Shown piece by piece: positions 6,575 through 13,734 of a stretch of DNA of 13,734 nt. The stretch's first letter is position 1. Each line of letters begins with the position of its first letter. This DNA comes from CAZAPZ01 sp964487285 (lineage in GTDB: Bacteria; Campylobacterota_A; Desulfurellia; JAADFJ01). Location: contig CAZAPZ010000038.1 in NCBI GenBank assembly GCA_964487285.1, positions 1-13,734 on the forward strand. Reading direction: 5' to 3'. The notes beneath the pieces are model-generated. The model was not told the origin of the DNA, did no database searches, and saw only the letters and a list, made by a program, of their open reading frames with translations. Both the position numbers and the translations under genes were made by a program.

Positions 6575-7504
6575 TTATACTATTTTTATGGTATCCCACA
6601 GCTGTTTAACCTGTTTTTCAGTTTGAATCAGCGTTCCGCTGGTATCTATAATATAATCAGCCGCCTCCAATTTACTTCTTATAGGCATCTGTTTTGATAT
6701 TCTAAGTTTGGCATCATCTTCCGATATATGATTTCGAGAGACGAAACGACTGAGCTGAATATCGGGATCGGTATACGCTAAAATAATTTTCTTGAACCGC
6801 TGCTGATAATTTCTTTCATAAAGAATTGGAATCTCATATATGATAATAGCTTCAGGATGGCTCTTCAAGATTTCTGAAATCGCATTTTCACCAAGCGTAA
6901 TGACTTCGGGGTGAACAATGAGTTCCAAAATCTGCCTTTTATTATCATCTTTCCAAACTATGTTGCCTAATTTCTCTCTATCAATGTTTCCGTTCTCGTC
7001 AAGCACCGAATCACCAAAATTTTTCAAAATCTTTTTATACGCAGCGGAATTCTTCTGCAGCGCTTTGTGGGCAATTTGGTCCGCATCAATAACGTGTGCA
7101 CCCAGCGCTTTAAATAATGATAGTACGGTTGATTTACCCGTAGCTATACCTCCTGTTAGTGCAAAAAGTTTACGTGTTTGTTTTCTACCTTCATTGCTAA
7201 GTGCTTCATTTACAGAAGCTATGATTATTTTCTCAGATGGTATTCTCAACAACGCACCGTCGTCAACATAGAATCTACAGCTATGTGTGTATGGTCTGCT
7301 CCATGCAGCCTTATCTATATCTTTATCATTTATGATAATAGACGGAGTACCGTGAGCGTGATGTCTCTTTGCATCTTCATCATTTGCGATTCTAGTAATA
7401 ATGATAGTTTGTGTAACACCCAATTCTATAAGTATCTTCTTTAGTCTTTCCAACGCTCTGCCCCATTCAGGACAACCCAACGAATAAAGTAATTGTATCT
7501 TCAT
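6575..7504 (-). CDS. coaE: Dephospho-CoA kinase with an N-terminal thioredoxin-fold domain
   Basis: The C-terminal two thirds (about residues 112-309) is dephospho-CoA kinase, the last step of coenzyme A synthesis. It has the P-loop GGIATGKST (118-126), VIDADQIAH (138-146), IVHPEV (196-201), the lid Arg/Lys segment and ADYIIDTSG (282-290). A normal CoaE is about 200 aa. The extra 105 residues at the front resemble a thioredoxin-like domain: a first strand IQLLYSLGCPEW with a single cysteine (C11), a cis-proline-like GTPS turn (52-55), and YTHSCRFYV with C76. The only Met between residue 1 and the P-loop is the first, and no stop intervenes, so the fusion is real as sequenced. GGAG lies about eight bases before the ATG. 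Redox control of CoA synthesis, or a Cys-based interaction, is possible but inferred. Confidence 0.9.
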   Translation of the reverse strand: MKIQLLYSLGCPEWGRALERLKKILIELGVTQTIIITRIANDEDAKRHHAHGTPSIIINDKDIDKAAWSRPYTHSCRFYVDDGALLRIPSEKIIIASVNEALSNEGRKQTRKLFALTGGIATGKSTVLSLFKALGAHVIDADQIAHKALQKNSAAYKKILKNFGDSVLDENGNIDREKLGNIVWKDDNKRQILELIVHPEVITLGENAISEILKSHPEAIIIYEIPILYERNYQQRFKKIILAYTDPDIQLSRFVSRNHISEDDAKLRISKQMPIRSKLEAADYIIDTSGTLIQTEKQVKQLWDTIKIV

Positions 7505-7579
7505 ATATTCTCCAAATAATATTTATTTCATTTTATCCACAGATCAATATATATGTATCGGATATTATTTACAAATAAG

Positions 7580-7607
7580 TTGACAATAATATAAGTAATG
7601 TTAATGT
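7580..7607 (+). promoter_or_regulatory. Probable promoter of the rubredoxin-like gene
   Basis: The plus strand carries a perfect -35 TTGACA (7580-7585) and, after 16 bases, TAATGT (7602-7607). The -10 is preceded by TG at the extended -10 position (7599-7600). The start would be near 7614, about 20 bases before the ATG. The -10 match is modest, so the call depends on the -35, the TG element and the gene just downstream. Confidence 0.4.
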
Positions 7608-7633
7608 ATAAAAAAATTTCGGAAGGGTAGCAA

Positions 7634-7801
7634 ATGAAGCAAAAAGATGCGGGTGCAAAAAAAAGCGTTTGGATATGTCCGGTTTGCAGAAATGAAGAAA
7701 GCATAAATAAGCGGCCTGACAAGTGTCATATATGCGGGACTCCAGGCGAAAGGCTGACGACTGAGGTTCCGCATAATGACAATAACAAGCAGGAGCTATA
7801 A
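7634..7801 (+). CDS. Rubredoxin-like two-knuckle protein, 55 aa
   Basis: The only plus-strand gene in the window. Its 55-residue product starts MKQKDAGAKKSVWICPVC and ends NNKQEL. Two CxxC knuckles (C15/C18 and C31/C34), with aromatic W13 before the first and CHICGTPGERL at the second, match the rubredoxin-like metal domain found at the C-terminus of rubrerythrins. Here it stands alone without the di-iron domain. It would bind one iron or zinc; a small electron carrier in peroxide or oxygen defence is the usual family role, and a plain zinc ribbon is the alternative. AAGGG lies about six bases before the ATG, and a promoter-like TTGACA is upstream. It converges on nth, with stops three bases apart. 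Its codons are less AT-biased at the third position than the neighbours. Confidence 0.75.
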   Translation: MKQKDAGAKKSVWICPVCRNEESINKRPDKCHICGTPGERLTTEVPHNDNNKQEL

Positions 7802-7804
7802 AGT

Positions 7805-8488
7805 TTATCGAGACTTTTTTACTCCAATTTTCGGGCAAGTAGCCTCAATAGGGCAAAGCGAACAGAAAGGAGAAACGGATCTGCATATATTTTGACCAAA
7901 TGCAACCAAAAGATCATTATACTCAATCCAATATTTTTTGGGCAAACATTTTCTAAGCACCATTTCAGTTTGTAGGGGATTGTTCGTACTTACGATGCCC
8001 AACCTATTTGAAATCTGATGAACATGAACATCCACGCAGATACCTAATTTACCATATCCCACGGTTATCACAAGATTGGCTGTCTTTCTGCCAACACCGG
8101 GAAGTTTTAAAAGCGTATCAATATCATCCGGAACCACATCATTGTAGCTATCATGCAAAATATCGCATATTTTCACGATATTTCTTGCTTTGGTATGGTA
8201 AAACCCTACAGGATATATAAGCTTTTCTATTGTTTGAAAACCCAACCCGGCAAGTTCCTTCGGAGTTCCGGCATGTTCCATAAGCCTGTATGTGGCATCT
8301 CTGGTTGTTTGATCTTTTGTTCTAAGACTCAAAACCGTAGAAATTAAAATCCAAAAAGGATTGCCGTTCCGAGAAATCTCGGTAACGACAGGAACTTTCC
8401 ATTTTGGCATCTCCCTTGAAAGTGCCGCAACAATGCGGTCTATCCTCAATTCATCGGCTAAACAATTACAAGCACCGATCTCTTCCAT
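7805..8488 (-). CDS. nth: Endonuclease III (DNA glycosylase/AP lyase)
   Basis: Base-excision repair enzyme that removes oxidised pyrimidines and cuts the abasic site. The helix-hairpin-helix LPGVGRKTANLVI carries the catalytic lysine (K135), and VDVHV carries the catalytic aspartate (D153). The C-terminal [4Fe-4S] loop is complete: C202, C209, C212, C218 with C-x6-C-x2-C-x5-C spacing. The helix usually written LSAQTTD reads LSLRTKDQ here. I place the start at the ATG at 8488 (227 aa), because AGGTGAG lies seven bases upstream. A GTG four codons earlier (8500) is open but has no ribosome binding site. It lies 44 bases after ppiD and may be the last gene of that operon. Confidence 0.93.
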   Translation of the reverse strand: MEEIGACNCLADELRIDRIVAALSREMPKWKVPVVTEISRNGNPFWILISTVLSLRTKDQTTRDATYRLMEHAGTPKELAGLGFQTIEKLIYPVGFYHTKARNIVKICDILHDSYNDVVPDDIDTLLKLPGVGRKTANLVITVGYGKLGICVDVHVHQISNRLGIVSTNNPLQTEMVLRKCLPKKYWIEYNDLLVAFGQNICRSVSPFCSLCPIEATCPKIGVKKSR

Positions 8489-8532
8489 ACCATTACTCAC
8501 CTATATATTACCAATATATCAATCAAGTCGCA

Positions 8533-10395
8533 TTATATACTATTTATAAACTTTTCGTTAGTCGTAATTTTAACTTTTTTCCTTAGCTGTTTAATCTTAT
8601 TATTAAGAATGTTTGCCATTTTAACCTGCTGCAGGCGGTTATATATGGAAACTTTTTTGCTTTGAAAATCTTTTTTATCAAATTTGCTAATTCCTTTAAG
8701 TTCCACAATGTTGTATAATCCTTCTTTGCCGCAAATCTCAGCCTTACTCTTCTTAAGCTTATTTAATGTTTGAGGCGAACAGTTTGGCAAAGTATTGTAT
8801 AAATCGGCAATCAGAAGCGGTTTTGTCGTAATAAATTTCAATCTGTATTTTCTTCCAGCTTTTATCATGCCAATATTTCGTACAGCCTTCAAAACTCTTT
8901 GCCCTAATTTTTTAGCATATTTTTCAGATTTCACCCTTACAACGTCTTTCCTGATCATAGATTTTATATCGGCAAACTTTGGCACATAAGATTTTATAAT
9001 TTTGATCTTTTTAAAAAGAATGTAACGATCCGATCCTATTTTTACAGGAGAAGATACTTCATTTTTAGCAATTAAGACGGCTGATTGATAAACATTTTTT
9101 GTGTTGTCGCCAAATAATGTTCCATTATACGCAAAGGGTATGGAAGTTATAATAGGATATCGGATATGCGTATCACCGCTTTTCCACTCCATTTGTGCTC
9201 GCTTTGCGTTATTAAAAAGGTTTTGATAAGCATTCGCCTTTCTTAAAGAGCTGCCGATTGCACTTTCCACTTTTTTAAACGGCTCCGCAGATTCACTCTT
9301 TCTATCAAGCACTTCAATAATATGATAGCCGAACCTTGTCTTCACAGGTTTGCTAATTTGTCCGATTTTTAACGAAAAAGCTGCATTTGCAAACGGCTTC
9401 ACAAGTTGATTTCTATCGATGTATCCAAGATCGCCGCCTCTATTTTTAGAACCCGGGTCATCCGAATACTTTTCTGCAAGTTTTTTAAATGAAGCGCCTT
9501 TCTTAAGCTTTTTATAAATAGCTTCGGCTTTTTTGAGCGCTGCGCTGTAATTTCCATTTTTATCAGCAATAAGGATATGTCTTGCGTGAACTACGGCAGG
9601 ACTCATAAATAGATCGGGGTGGGAATCATAGAATTTTTTCTCAGTAACTTTTTTTATTTTGATAAACTTTTGTGTATTCTTTATATCAATATTTATATAT
9701 TTAATTACGACTTTTTGAGGAATTTTAAATTTTTCTTTATTTTTAGCATAAAAATTCTCCAAATTATTTTGGTTAACCCTTACCCTATTTTCATATTTAG
9801 AACCGTTAATTATAAAATATCTATAACTTCGTTTCTCATACGAAGAAAGATATTTCTCTTTCACCAAATTATCGGATATGTTAACATTTCCAACCAGTCT
9901 TTGAGCTTCTTGTCTCATAAGAAGATTGTTTCGTACCGAGTTTTCATATTTCTTCTTTGTTATGTTGTTGGAATTAAGAAATGCATTATACGCATATTCG
10001 CTAAATTTGCCCGATCGAGAAAAATTTGGATTACTTTCTATCTCTAATGCAACGGAAGCATCCGATACCTTTATACCATCTTTTTTTGCCTCTATCTGCA
10101 ATATTGCCTGATTAATAAGACGATTTTTTACCAAATTTTTTAAACCTAATTTTTCCACCATACCTTTGCTAAATGAATTTCCGAGCAATTTTGAATATGT
10201 TTTGTAATAGTTGTTATACATAGTTTGATATTGCTGCCGCGAAATCTTTATATTTCCAACAGTGATTGCATTGTTGTTTCCCCTGCTGAACGGTCCGAAG
10301 ACATATAGCGCCGATCCGCCGGCTACAAACGCAAAAATACCTACCCATATTACCAAGCTTAAAGCTTTTAAGTGATTTCTAAAAGTCGTTATCAT
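8533..10395 (-). CDS. ppiD: PpiD/SurA-type periplasmic folding factor
   Basis: Membrane-anchored periplasmic chaperone with a parvulin peptidyl-prolyl isomerase domain, 620 aa, which is normal for PpiD. One N-terminal transmembrane helix (about residues 12-34) follows a short basic cytoplasmic start, so the rest is periplasmic. A SurA-N-like chaperone region (about 42-200) and the parvulin domain (about 268-366: VVHARHILI, FKKLAEKYSDDPGSKNRGGDLGYI, GQISKPVKTRFGYHIIEVLDR) come next. The long C-terminal part is Lys-rich and holds the only two cysteines (C539, C555), which could form a disulfide. AAGGAG lies eight bases before the ATG; two other ATGs in between are out of frame. The gene is 15 bases after the radical SAM gene. 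Confidence 0.9.
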   Translation of the reverse strand: MITTFRNHLKALSLVIWVGIFAFVAGGSALYVFGPFSRGNNNAITVGNIKISRQQYQTMYNNYYKTYSKLLGNSFSKGMVEKLGLKNLVKNRLINQAILQIEAKKDGIKVSDASVALEIESNPNFSRSGKFSEYAYNAFLNSNNITKKKYENSVRNNLLMRQEAQRLVGNVNISDNLVKEKYLSSYEKRSYRYFIINGSKYENRVRVNQNNLENFYAKNKEKFKIPQKVVIKYINIDIKNTQKFIKIKKVTEKKFYDSHPDLFMSPAVVHARHILIADKNGNYSAALKKAEAIYKKLKKGASFKKLAEKYSDDPGSKNRGGDLGYIDRNQLVKPFANAAFSLKIGQISKPVKTRFGYHIIEVLDRKSESAEPFKKVESAIGSSLRKANAYQNLFNNAKRAQMEWKSGDTHIRYPIITSIPFAYNGTLFGDNTKNVYQSAVLIAKNEVSSPVKIGSDRYILFKKIKIIKSYVPKFADIKSMIRKDVVRVKSEKYAKKLGQRVLKAVRNIGMIKAGRKYRLKFITTKPLLIADLYNTLPNCSPQTLNKLKKSKAEICGKEGLYNIVELKGISKFDKKDFQSKKVSIYNRLQQVKMANILNNKIKQLRKKVKITTNEKFINSI

Positions 10396-10410
10396 TCATT
10401 CATCTCCTTC

Positions 10411-11271
10411 TTATGAAACATCGGCCAATATATTATGGTCATTATTCTGAATCCATCCCGAAAGTCCTTGTTTATCGGCTTCTTTTAAAACTAAATAATA
10501 TTCATCATCTGTAATTTTACAGGCAATATCATGCATTTTAACGGCTTTGTATGCCGGAAAATACTGTCTCATTATACTAACAGGTACAGATGCTCCAAAG
10601 TTTATTTTTATCCACTGCAAAATTCTTTTTGCCTGACTATCATAGTGGGGCAAAATAAGATGTCTAATTATTAAACCTTTTTTTGCCGTTCCTGAAACTA
10701 TTTTTAGACCTCCTACCTGATTGTACATAATTTTTATCGCCTTTTTTGCGTATAATGTATATTGCGAAAATCCGCACATTCTTTTAGCGGTTATTTCATC
10801 GAAATACTTGAAATCCGCAAGATATATATCCACGACTCCAACAAGTTGTCTAACGGTTTCCTCAGTGAGAAACGAACTCGTATTAAGCACTATCGGGATT
10901 TTCAGTCCGTTTTTTTTTGCAAGCCGAACTGCATTAATCACCCACGGAATATAGTGATCGGCGCTGATTAGATTTATATTCTCAGCCTTTTTCTCTTGCA
11001 GTGACAACATAATCTCAGACATACGCTCAACAGTAACAAAATTTCCTACGCCATATTGGCTAATAGGATAATTCTGGCAAAATACACAGGAAAGCGTGCA
11101 ATGAGAAAAAAAGAGGGCACCAGATCCGTTTTTGCCTGCAATAGGCGGTTCTTCTCCCTTATGAATGCAATAACTTGCTATTTTAGGCAGCAATGCCTTA
11201 CAGTATCCCATCTTGCCTTCGGATCGCTTAACGTTGCATCTTCTTGGACACAAATTACAGTTAACTTTCAT
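10411..11271 (-). CDS. Radical SAM protein, PflX-like (pyruvate formate-lyase activating enzyme homologue)
   Basis: A 286-aa radical SAM enzyme. The cluster-binding motif CTLSCVFC (C58, C62, C65) is the standard CxxxCxxC that holds a [4Fe-4S] cluster and S-adenosylmethionine. Ahead of it lies an extra cysteine group (C5, C8, C12, C24: CNLCPRRC, then GYC), typical of the COG1313/PflX branch and absent from true PflA activators. Other family marks are GSGALFFSHC and the VLNTSSF and DIYLADFKY strands. The substrate of this branch is not known to me, and no glycyl radical enzyme gene is in the window. The ATG has no Shine-Dalgarno sequence, but the Cys motif starting at residue 5 fixes the start. 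It follows hldD by 21 bases. Confidence 0.85.
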   Translation of the reverse strand: MKVNCNLCPRRCNVKRSEGKMGYCKALLPKIASYCIHKGEEPPIAGKNGSGALFFSHCTLSCVFCQNYPISQYGVGNFVTVERMSEIMLSLQEKKAENINLISADHYIPWVINAVRLAKKNGLKIPIVLNTSSFLTEETVRQLVGVVDIYLADFKYFDEITAKRMCGFSQYTLYAKKAIKIMYNQVGGLKIVSGTAKKGLIIRHLILPHYDSQAKRILQWIKINFGASVPVSIMRQYFPAYKAVKMHDIACKITDDEYYLVLKEADKQGLSGWIQNNDHNILADVS

Positions 11272-11292
11272 ACTACTAATAGTAAAAACAAT

Positions 11293-12198
11293 CTATTTTG
11301 CAAAACCTAATTTGTTTAAATAATCAAATATCCCATCTTTTATATTAACTTCAGGCTCATATTCAAGCTCATTTTTAGATTTAGTCAAATCAGCTTCAGT
11401 ATGAATTTGAAAAAAATCGTACTGACACTCAAAATATCTCGGGGGCAGATCCAATCCCATACCTTCATTTAAGCATTCTACAATCTTGTTAAAAGTTGTG
11501 GATGCGCCGGATCCCACATTATACACACCGCTTTTAGCGAAAAGTGCCTTCATATTCGCCGATACAGCATCATCAATAGATACGAAATCACGTTTTTGCT
11601 CGCCATCGGTAAATATTTGAGGGTGCTTTCCCGCTCTCATCTGTTGTGCCAATTGATATATCATACTTGCAAATTTTCCTTTATGCTGTTCCCCCATGCC
11701 ATATACATTAAAATAGCGCAGACCTATAATATCCATATTGTATTTTTCTGCATATTGAGCCGCCAATCTATCCATACATAATTTTGAGTAACCATATACA
11801 TTAAGTGGAACAAGGTGAATATCTTCTTTGGTAGGAGCTTTTGCGTTGCCATAAGTTGCCGCACTTGATGCATAAACAATTTTTATATGCTTATCTTTGG
11901 AAAATTCGAGTAACCTTCTAAAGGCCTCGTAGTTGTTAATCATCATCTCCTCTTGGTTCATAACGGTTGTATCTGTTATGGCAGATTCGAAAAACAGAGC
12001 ATCGGCATCGGCAAAACGATCAAGACTATCTTTTGCAACATCACTGCATGCAAATTCACCTTTAAAATCAATTATATTTTTAAATGTACCACTGTAAAAA
12101 TTATCTACACCCAGAACATTGTACCCGTCTTTTATAAGCTTCTTGGCGATGTTGGACCCAATAAATCCAGCCACACCGATCACAACAGCATTCTTCAT
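11293..12198 (-). CDS. hldD: ADP-L-glycero-D-manno-heptose 6-epimerase
   Basis: Short-chain dehydrogenase-type epimerase that makes the heptose donor for the lipopolysaccharide inner core. It starts with the Rossmann dinucleotide motif GVAGFIGS (8-15). The active site has SSAATYG (111-117) and the YxxxK pair Y135/K139 (PLNVYGYSK). RYFNVYG (161-167) with HKG and an FAS in place of the usual MAS, KRDFV, and the TEADLTKSK tail are marks of HldD rather than GalE. At 301 aa it is near the E. coli enzyme (310 aa). I start at the ATG at 12198, which has AGGAG six bases upstream; a TTG one codon earlier is too close to it. The ATG overlaps the tilS stop (TGATG), so the two are coupled. Another sugar epimerase is possible but less likely. 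Confidence 0.83.
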   Translation of the reverse strand: MKNAVVIGVAGFIGSNIAKKLIKDGYNVLGVDNFYSGTFKNIIDFKGEFACSDVAKDSLDRFADADALFFESAITDTTVMNQEEMMINNYEAFRRLLEFSKDKHIKIVYASSAATYGNAKAPTKEDIHLVPLNVYGYSKLCMDRLAAQYAEKYNMDIIGLRYFNVYGMGEQHKGKFASMIYQLAQQMRAGKHPQIFTDGEQKRDFVSIDDAVSANMKALFAKSGVYNVGSGASTTFNKIVECLNEGMGLDLPPRYFECQYDFFQIHTEADLTKSKNELEYEPEVNIKDGIFDYLNKLGFAK

Positions 12199-13565
12199 CA
12201 ATCACTCCTTATAACACATCTTATTTTCAAAATATCTTTGGAATTATCGCTTAGTCTTACCCTATTGTCAATCTGAACAGGCAAAACGGCAGCTATTTTC
12301 TCGTCGTCATAAAGAACGGCGATATACTTTCTGAAATATATAGGAATTTTATTTTTTATTAGAAAACGAGCGATCTTGACCTTTCTATGTTTTCCAAACG
12401 GAATAAAATAGTCGCCATTACGAATATTGCGTATTTTGAGGTCTCCTTTTACAGCGGAAGCGTTAATATAAAAAATAAATTTATTCTCACTATAAAAATA
12501 ACTTTTGTATATGTCAGATCTATCATGTTCGGATATATTGATACTCATAGCGCTTAAACTTCTGTTTTCACCAATCTTTATAACAGTATTAATTTTTTCA
12601 GGCTCGTCATCCATATAAAATGCAACATATCCGCAGCTTACCGTTATACGAAAATTCTCATAAGTTTTACTTCCGCTGCCAATATCTATCATAGACACAG
12701 CATCTTCGGCAAAAGTTAATGGAGGATTGTAAAAGCTCCCCGATAAGAGCATAAAAAAATAGCCCACTATGCGCGACTGCATCGCTTGGTCAAAACCAAT
12801 GAAACGCTTTCTTGCAATCTCGTAGAAATCGGATCTGTGAACAAACTGTTTTGATAACTTTTTAACCTCTTTATCCAAAAATTGATTATCTATCCCTATA
12901 TATTCCGAGCTTTTATAAATTGTAGAAGATAATCCGGGATTCATATTTTTCATAAGCGGAATTATATTGGCTCTTATAAAATTTCTTTTATATCTAGTAT
13001 CCGAATTTGATTCATCAATTCTATAATCTTGATTATTTTCCTGTAAAAATTGAATTAAATCTCTTTTTTCAAACGATAAAAGGGGCCTGACATAAATTCC
13101 TCGCATGGAACGTATTCCTCTAAGTCCCCTTATTCCCGAGCCTCGAATAAGTCTTAATATCACCGTTTCAATCTGATCATCTGCCGTATGTGCGGTGGTT
13201 ATAAAATCTAAATTCATAATTTTTGCAGCTTTATCAAAAAATCTATAGCGAGCAATTCTCGCCCCTTCCTCAGGGGAAAAATGGTTTCTTCGAGAAAATA
13301 GACCTACGTTGGATCTACCGATTAGAATAGGCAGATTCAATCTCTTGGCGAGCTTATTTACAAACATTCGATCTTCCCACGCACTTTTTCTCAACATATG
13401 ATCATAATGAAGCACAACAAGATTATTTTTCAAAGGGTTCAAAGCATTAAGAAGCAAAAGAAGCGATACCGAATCAGGACCTCCTGAAACAGCGACTCCA
13501 ATACGATGATTATTATAGATAAAACCGAATTCTTTTTTTATGACAGCCTCAAATTTGCGCAGCAT
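12198..13565 (-). CDS. tilS: tRNA(Ile)-lysidine synthetase
   Basis: Converts C34 of the tRNA-Ile CAU anticodon to lysidine with ATP and lysine, so that AUA is read as isoleucine. It is essential where AUA is used, and AUA (ATA) codons are plentiful in this window. The N-terminal ATP-pyrophosphatase domain has SGGPDS (27-32), HYDHMLR, the EEGARIARYRFF stretch, and TAHTADDQIETVILRLIRGSGIRGL. The C-terminal domain holds GDYFIPFGKHRKVKIARFLIKNKIP. At 455 aa it is a full-length bacterial type. I start at the ATG at 13565; a TTG one codon earlier is less likely. No strong ribosome binding site is visible. It is the first gene after the 5S rRNA, with its own promoter. Confidence 0.95.
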   Translation of the reverse strand: MLRKFEAVIKKEFGFIYNNHRIGVAVSGGPDSVSLLLLLNALNPLKNNLVVLHYDHMLRKSAWEDRMFVNKLAKRLNLPILIGRSNVGLFSRRNHFSPEEGARIARYRFFDKAAKIMNLDFITTAHTADDQIETVILRLIRGSGIRGLRGIRSMRGIYVRPLLSFEKRDLIQFLQENNQDYRIDESNSDTRYKRNFIRANIIPLMKNMNPGLSSTIYKSSEYIGIDNQFLDKEVKKLSKQFVHRSDFYEIARKRFIGFDQAMQSRIVGYFFMLLSGSFYNPPLTFAEDAVSMIDIGSGSKTYENFRITVSCGYVAFYMDDEPEKINTVIKIGENRSLSAMSINISEHDRSDIYKSYFYSENKFIFYINASAVKGDLKIRNIRNGDYFIPFGKHRKVKIARFLIKNKIPIYFRKYIAVLYDDEKIAAVLPVQIDNRVRLSDNSKDILKIRCVIRSD

Positions 13566-13609
13566 CAAGCTGTGAAATCCAAAAGGCTTCTTGAGTTAAA
13601 TTTATACAT

Positions 13610-13638
13610 ATTTTAACATATCTTTGGATGAGAAGCAA
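13610..13638 (-). promoter_or_regulatory. Promoter of the tilS-hldD-radical SAM-ppiD cluster
   Basis: On the minus strand a TAAAAT -10 (13610-13615) with an upstream TG (extended -10) lies 17 bases from TTGCTT (13633-13638). The start would be near 13603, about 38 bases before the tilS ATG. The -35 is weak but the -10 is good. It sits about 75 bases after the 5S rRNA end, where readthrough from the rRNA operon could also contribute. Confidence 0.5.
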
Positions 13639-13713
13639 CTATTAACAAATTGATAAAAAATGCTAATACGTCATATACCCCCATCTTTCTTAAATTTCTT
13701 ATCTTTTAAACTT

Positions 13714-13734
13714 CCCCTGGCAGTAACCTACTCT
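13714..13734 (-). rRNA. rrf: 5S ribosomal RNA, 3' end only
   Basis: The last bases of the window, read on the minus strand, are AGAGTAGGTTACTGCCAGGGG. This matches the conserved 3' end of bacterial 5S rRNA (E. coli: AGAGTAGGGAACTGCCAGGC). Only the final 21 or so bases are inside; the rest of the gene, and presumably 23S and 16S, continue to the right. No tRNA gene follows it. Between here and tilS I see no strong hairpin with a U-tract. Confidence 0.85.

Noticed and set aside
7800..7820. Possible intrinsic terminator after the rubredoxin-like gene (AAAGT, loop, ACTTT, T-run)
   Set aside because: The five-pair stem has a single G-C pair and would hardly fold; the T-run is within nth codons.
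7528..7838. Minus-strand open frames of 64 and 89 codons between coaE and nth
   Set aside because: They lie opposite the rubredoxin-like gene, have no ribosome binding site, and their translations look like antisense of CxxC codons.
9619..10047. Plus-strand open frame of 142 codons inside ppiD
   Set aside because: It is the antisense of a Lys-rich gene, giving a Phe/Ile-rich translation with no ribosome binding site or family match. The minus-strand PpiD frame is clear.
13639..13713. Intrinsic terminator of the rRNA operon before tilS
   Set aside because: A T-run follows GCA on the minus strand, but the only stem I can pair is about three bases, so I cannot support a terminator.
1..13734. 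tRNA genes, insertion sequences, CRISPR arrays, phage or defence genes
   Set aside because: No T-loop GTTCRANTC motif, transposase motif, regularly spaced repeats or defence-type domains were found on either strand by reading; the content is housekeeping genes.

Overview
This window looks like ordinary core chromosome from an AT-rich Gram-negative bacterium. Heptose epimerase (HldD) implies lipopolysaccharide, and a PpiD/SurA-type chaperone implies a periplasm. A deltaproteobacterial or related anaerobic or acidophilic lineage is my guess; the sequence alone does not fix the taxon. Almost everything is on the minus strand, so transcription runs from the right edge to the left. The right edge holds the 3' tail of a 5S rRNA, so the window lies directly downstream of a ribosomal RNA operon.

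In order of transcription: (1) 13734-7805 is the 5S tail, then a promoter, then a tight cluster: tilS (tRNA-Ile lysidine synthetase), hldD, a PflX-like radical SAM protein, ppiD and nth (endonuclease III). (2) One small plus-strand gene at 7634-7801 encodes a 55-residue rubredoxin-like zinc or iron ribbon protein and converges on nth. (3) 7504-6575 encodes dephospho-CoA kinase fused behind a thioredoxin-fold domain. (4) 6443-5248 is an ammonium transporter gene split by a one-base frameshift. (5) 5063-3173 is a translationally coupled trio: a short sigma-70 factor, a J-domain/TPR protein and a DUF2062 membrane protein. A strong-looking promoter precedes it, with a TTACGA palindrome sitting on the -10. 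(6) 3097-547 is the SRP RNA gene followed after 13 bases by dnaX, then ybaB and recR. (7) 364-146 is a small unknown protein, and the first 145 bases hold two short perfect palindromes.

The genes are mostly housekeeping: replication and repair (dnaX, recR, ybaB, nth), transcription (sigma factor), translation and tRNA (5S, tilS), protein targeting and folding (SRP RNA, ppiD, J-protein), envelope (hldD), cofactor synthesis (coaE) and nitrogen uptake (amt). I see no mobile element, phage, CRISPR array or defence island. The points of interest are gene architecture and expression signals: the SRP RNA-dnaX junction without a ribosome binding site, a correctly phased A AAA AAG slip site in dnaX with an immediate -1 stop, the thioredoxin-CoaE fusion, the free-standing rubredoxin-like miniprotein, the sigma/J-protein coupling with its promoter palindrome, and the broken amt gene.
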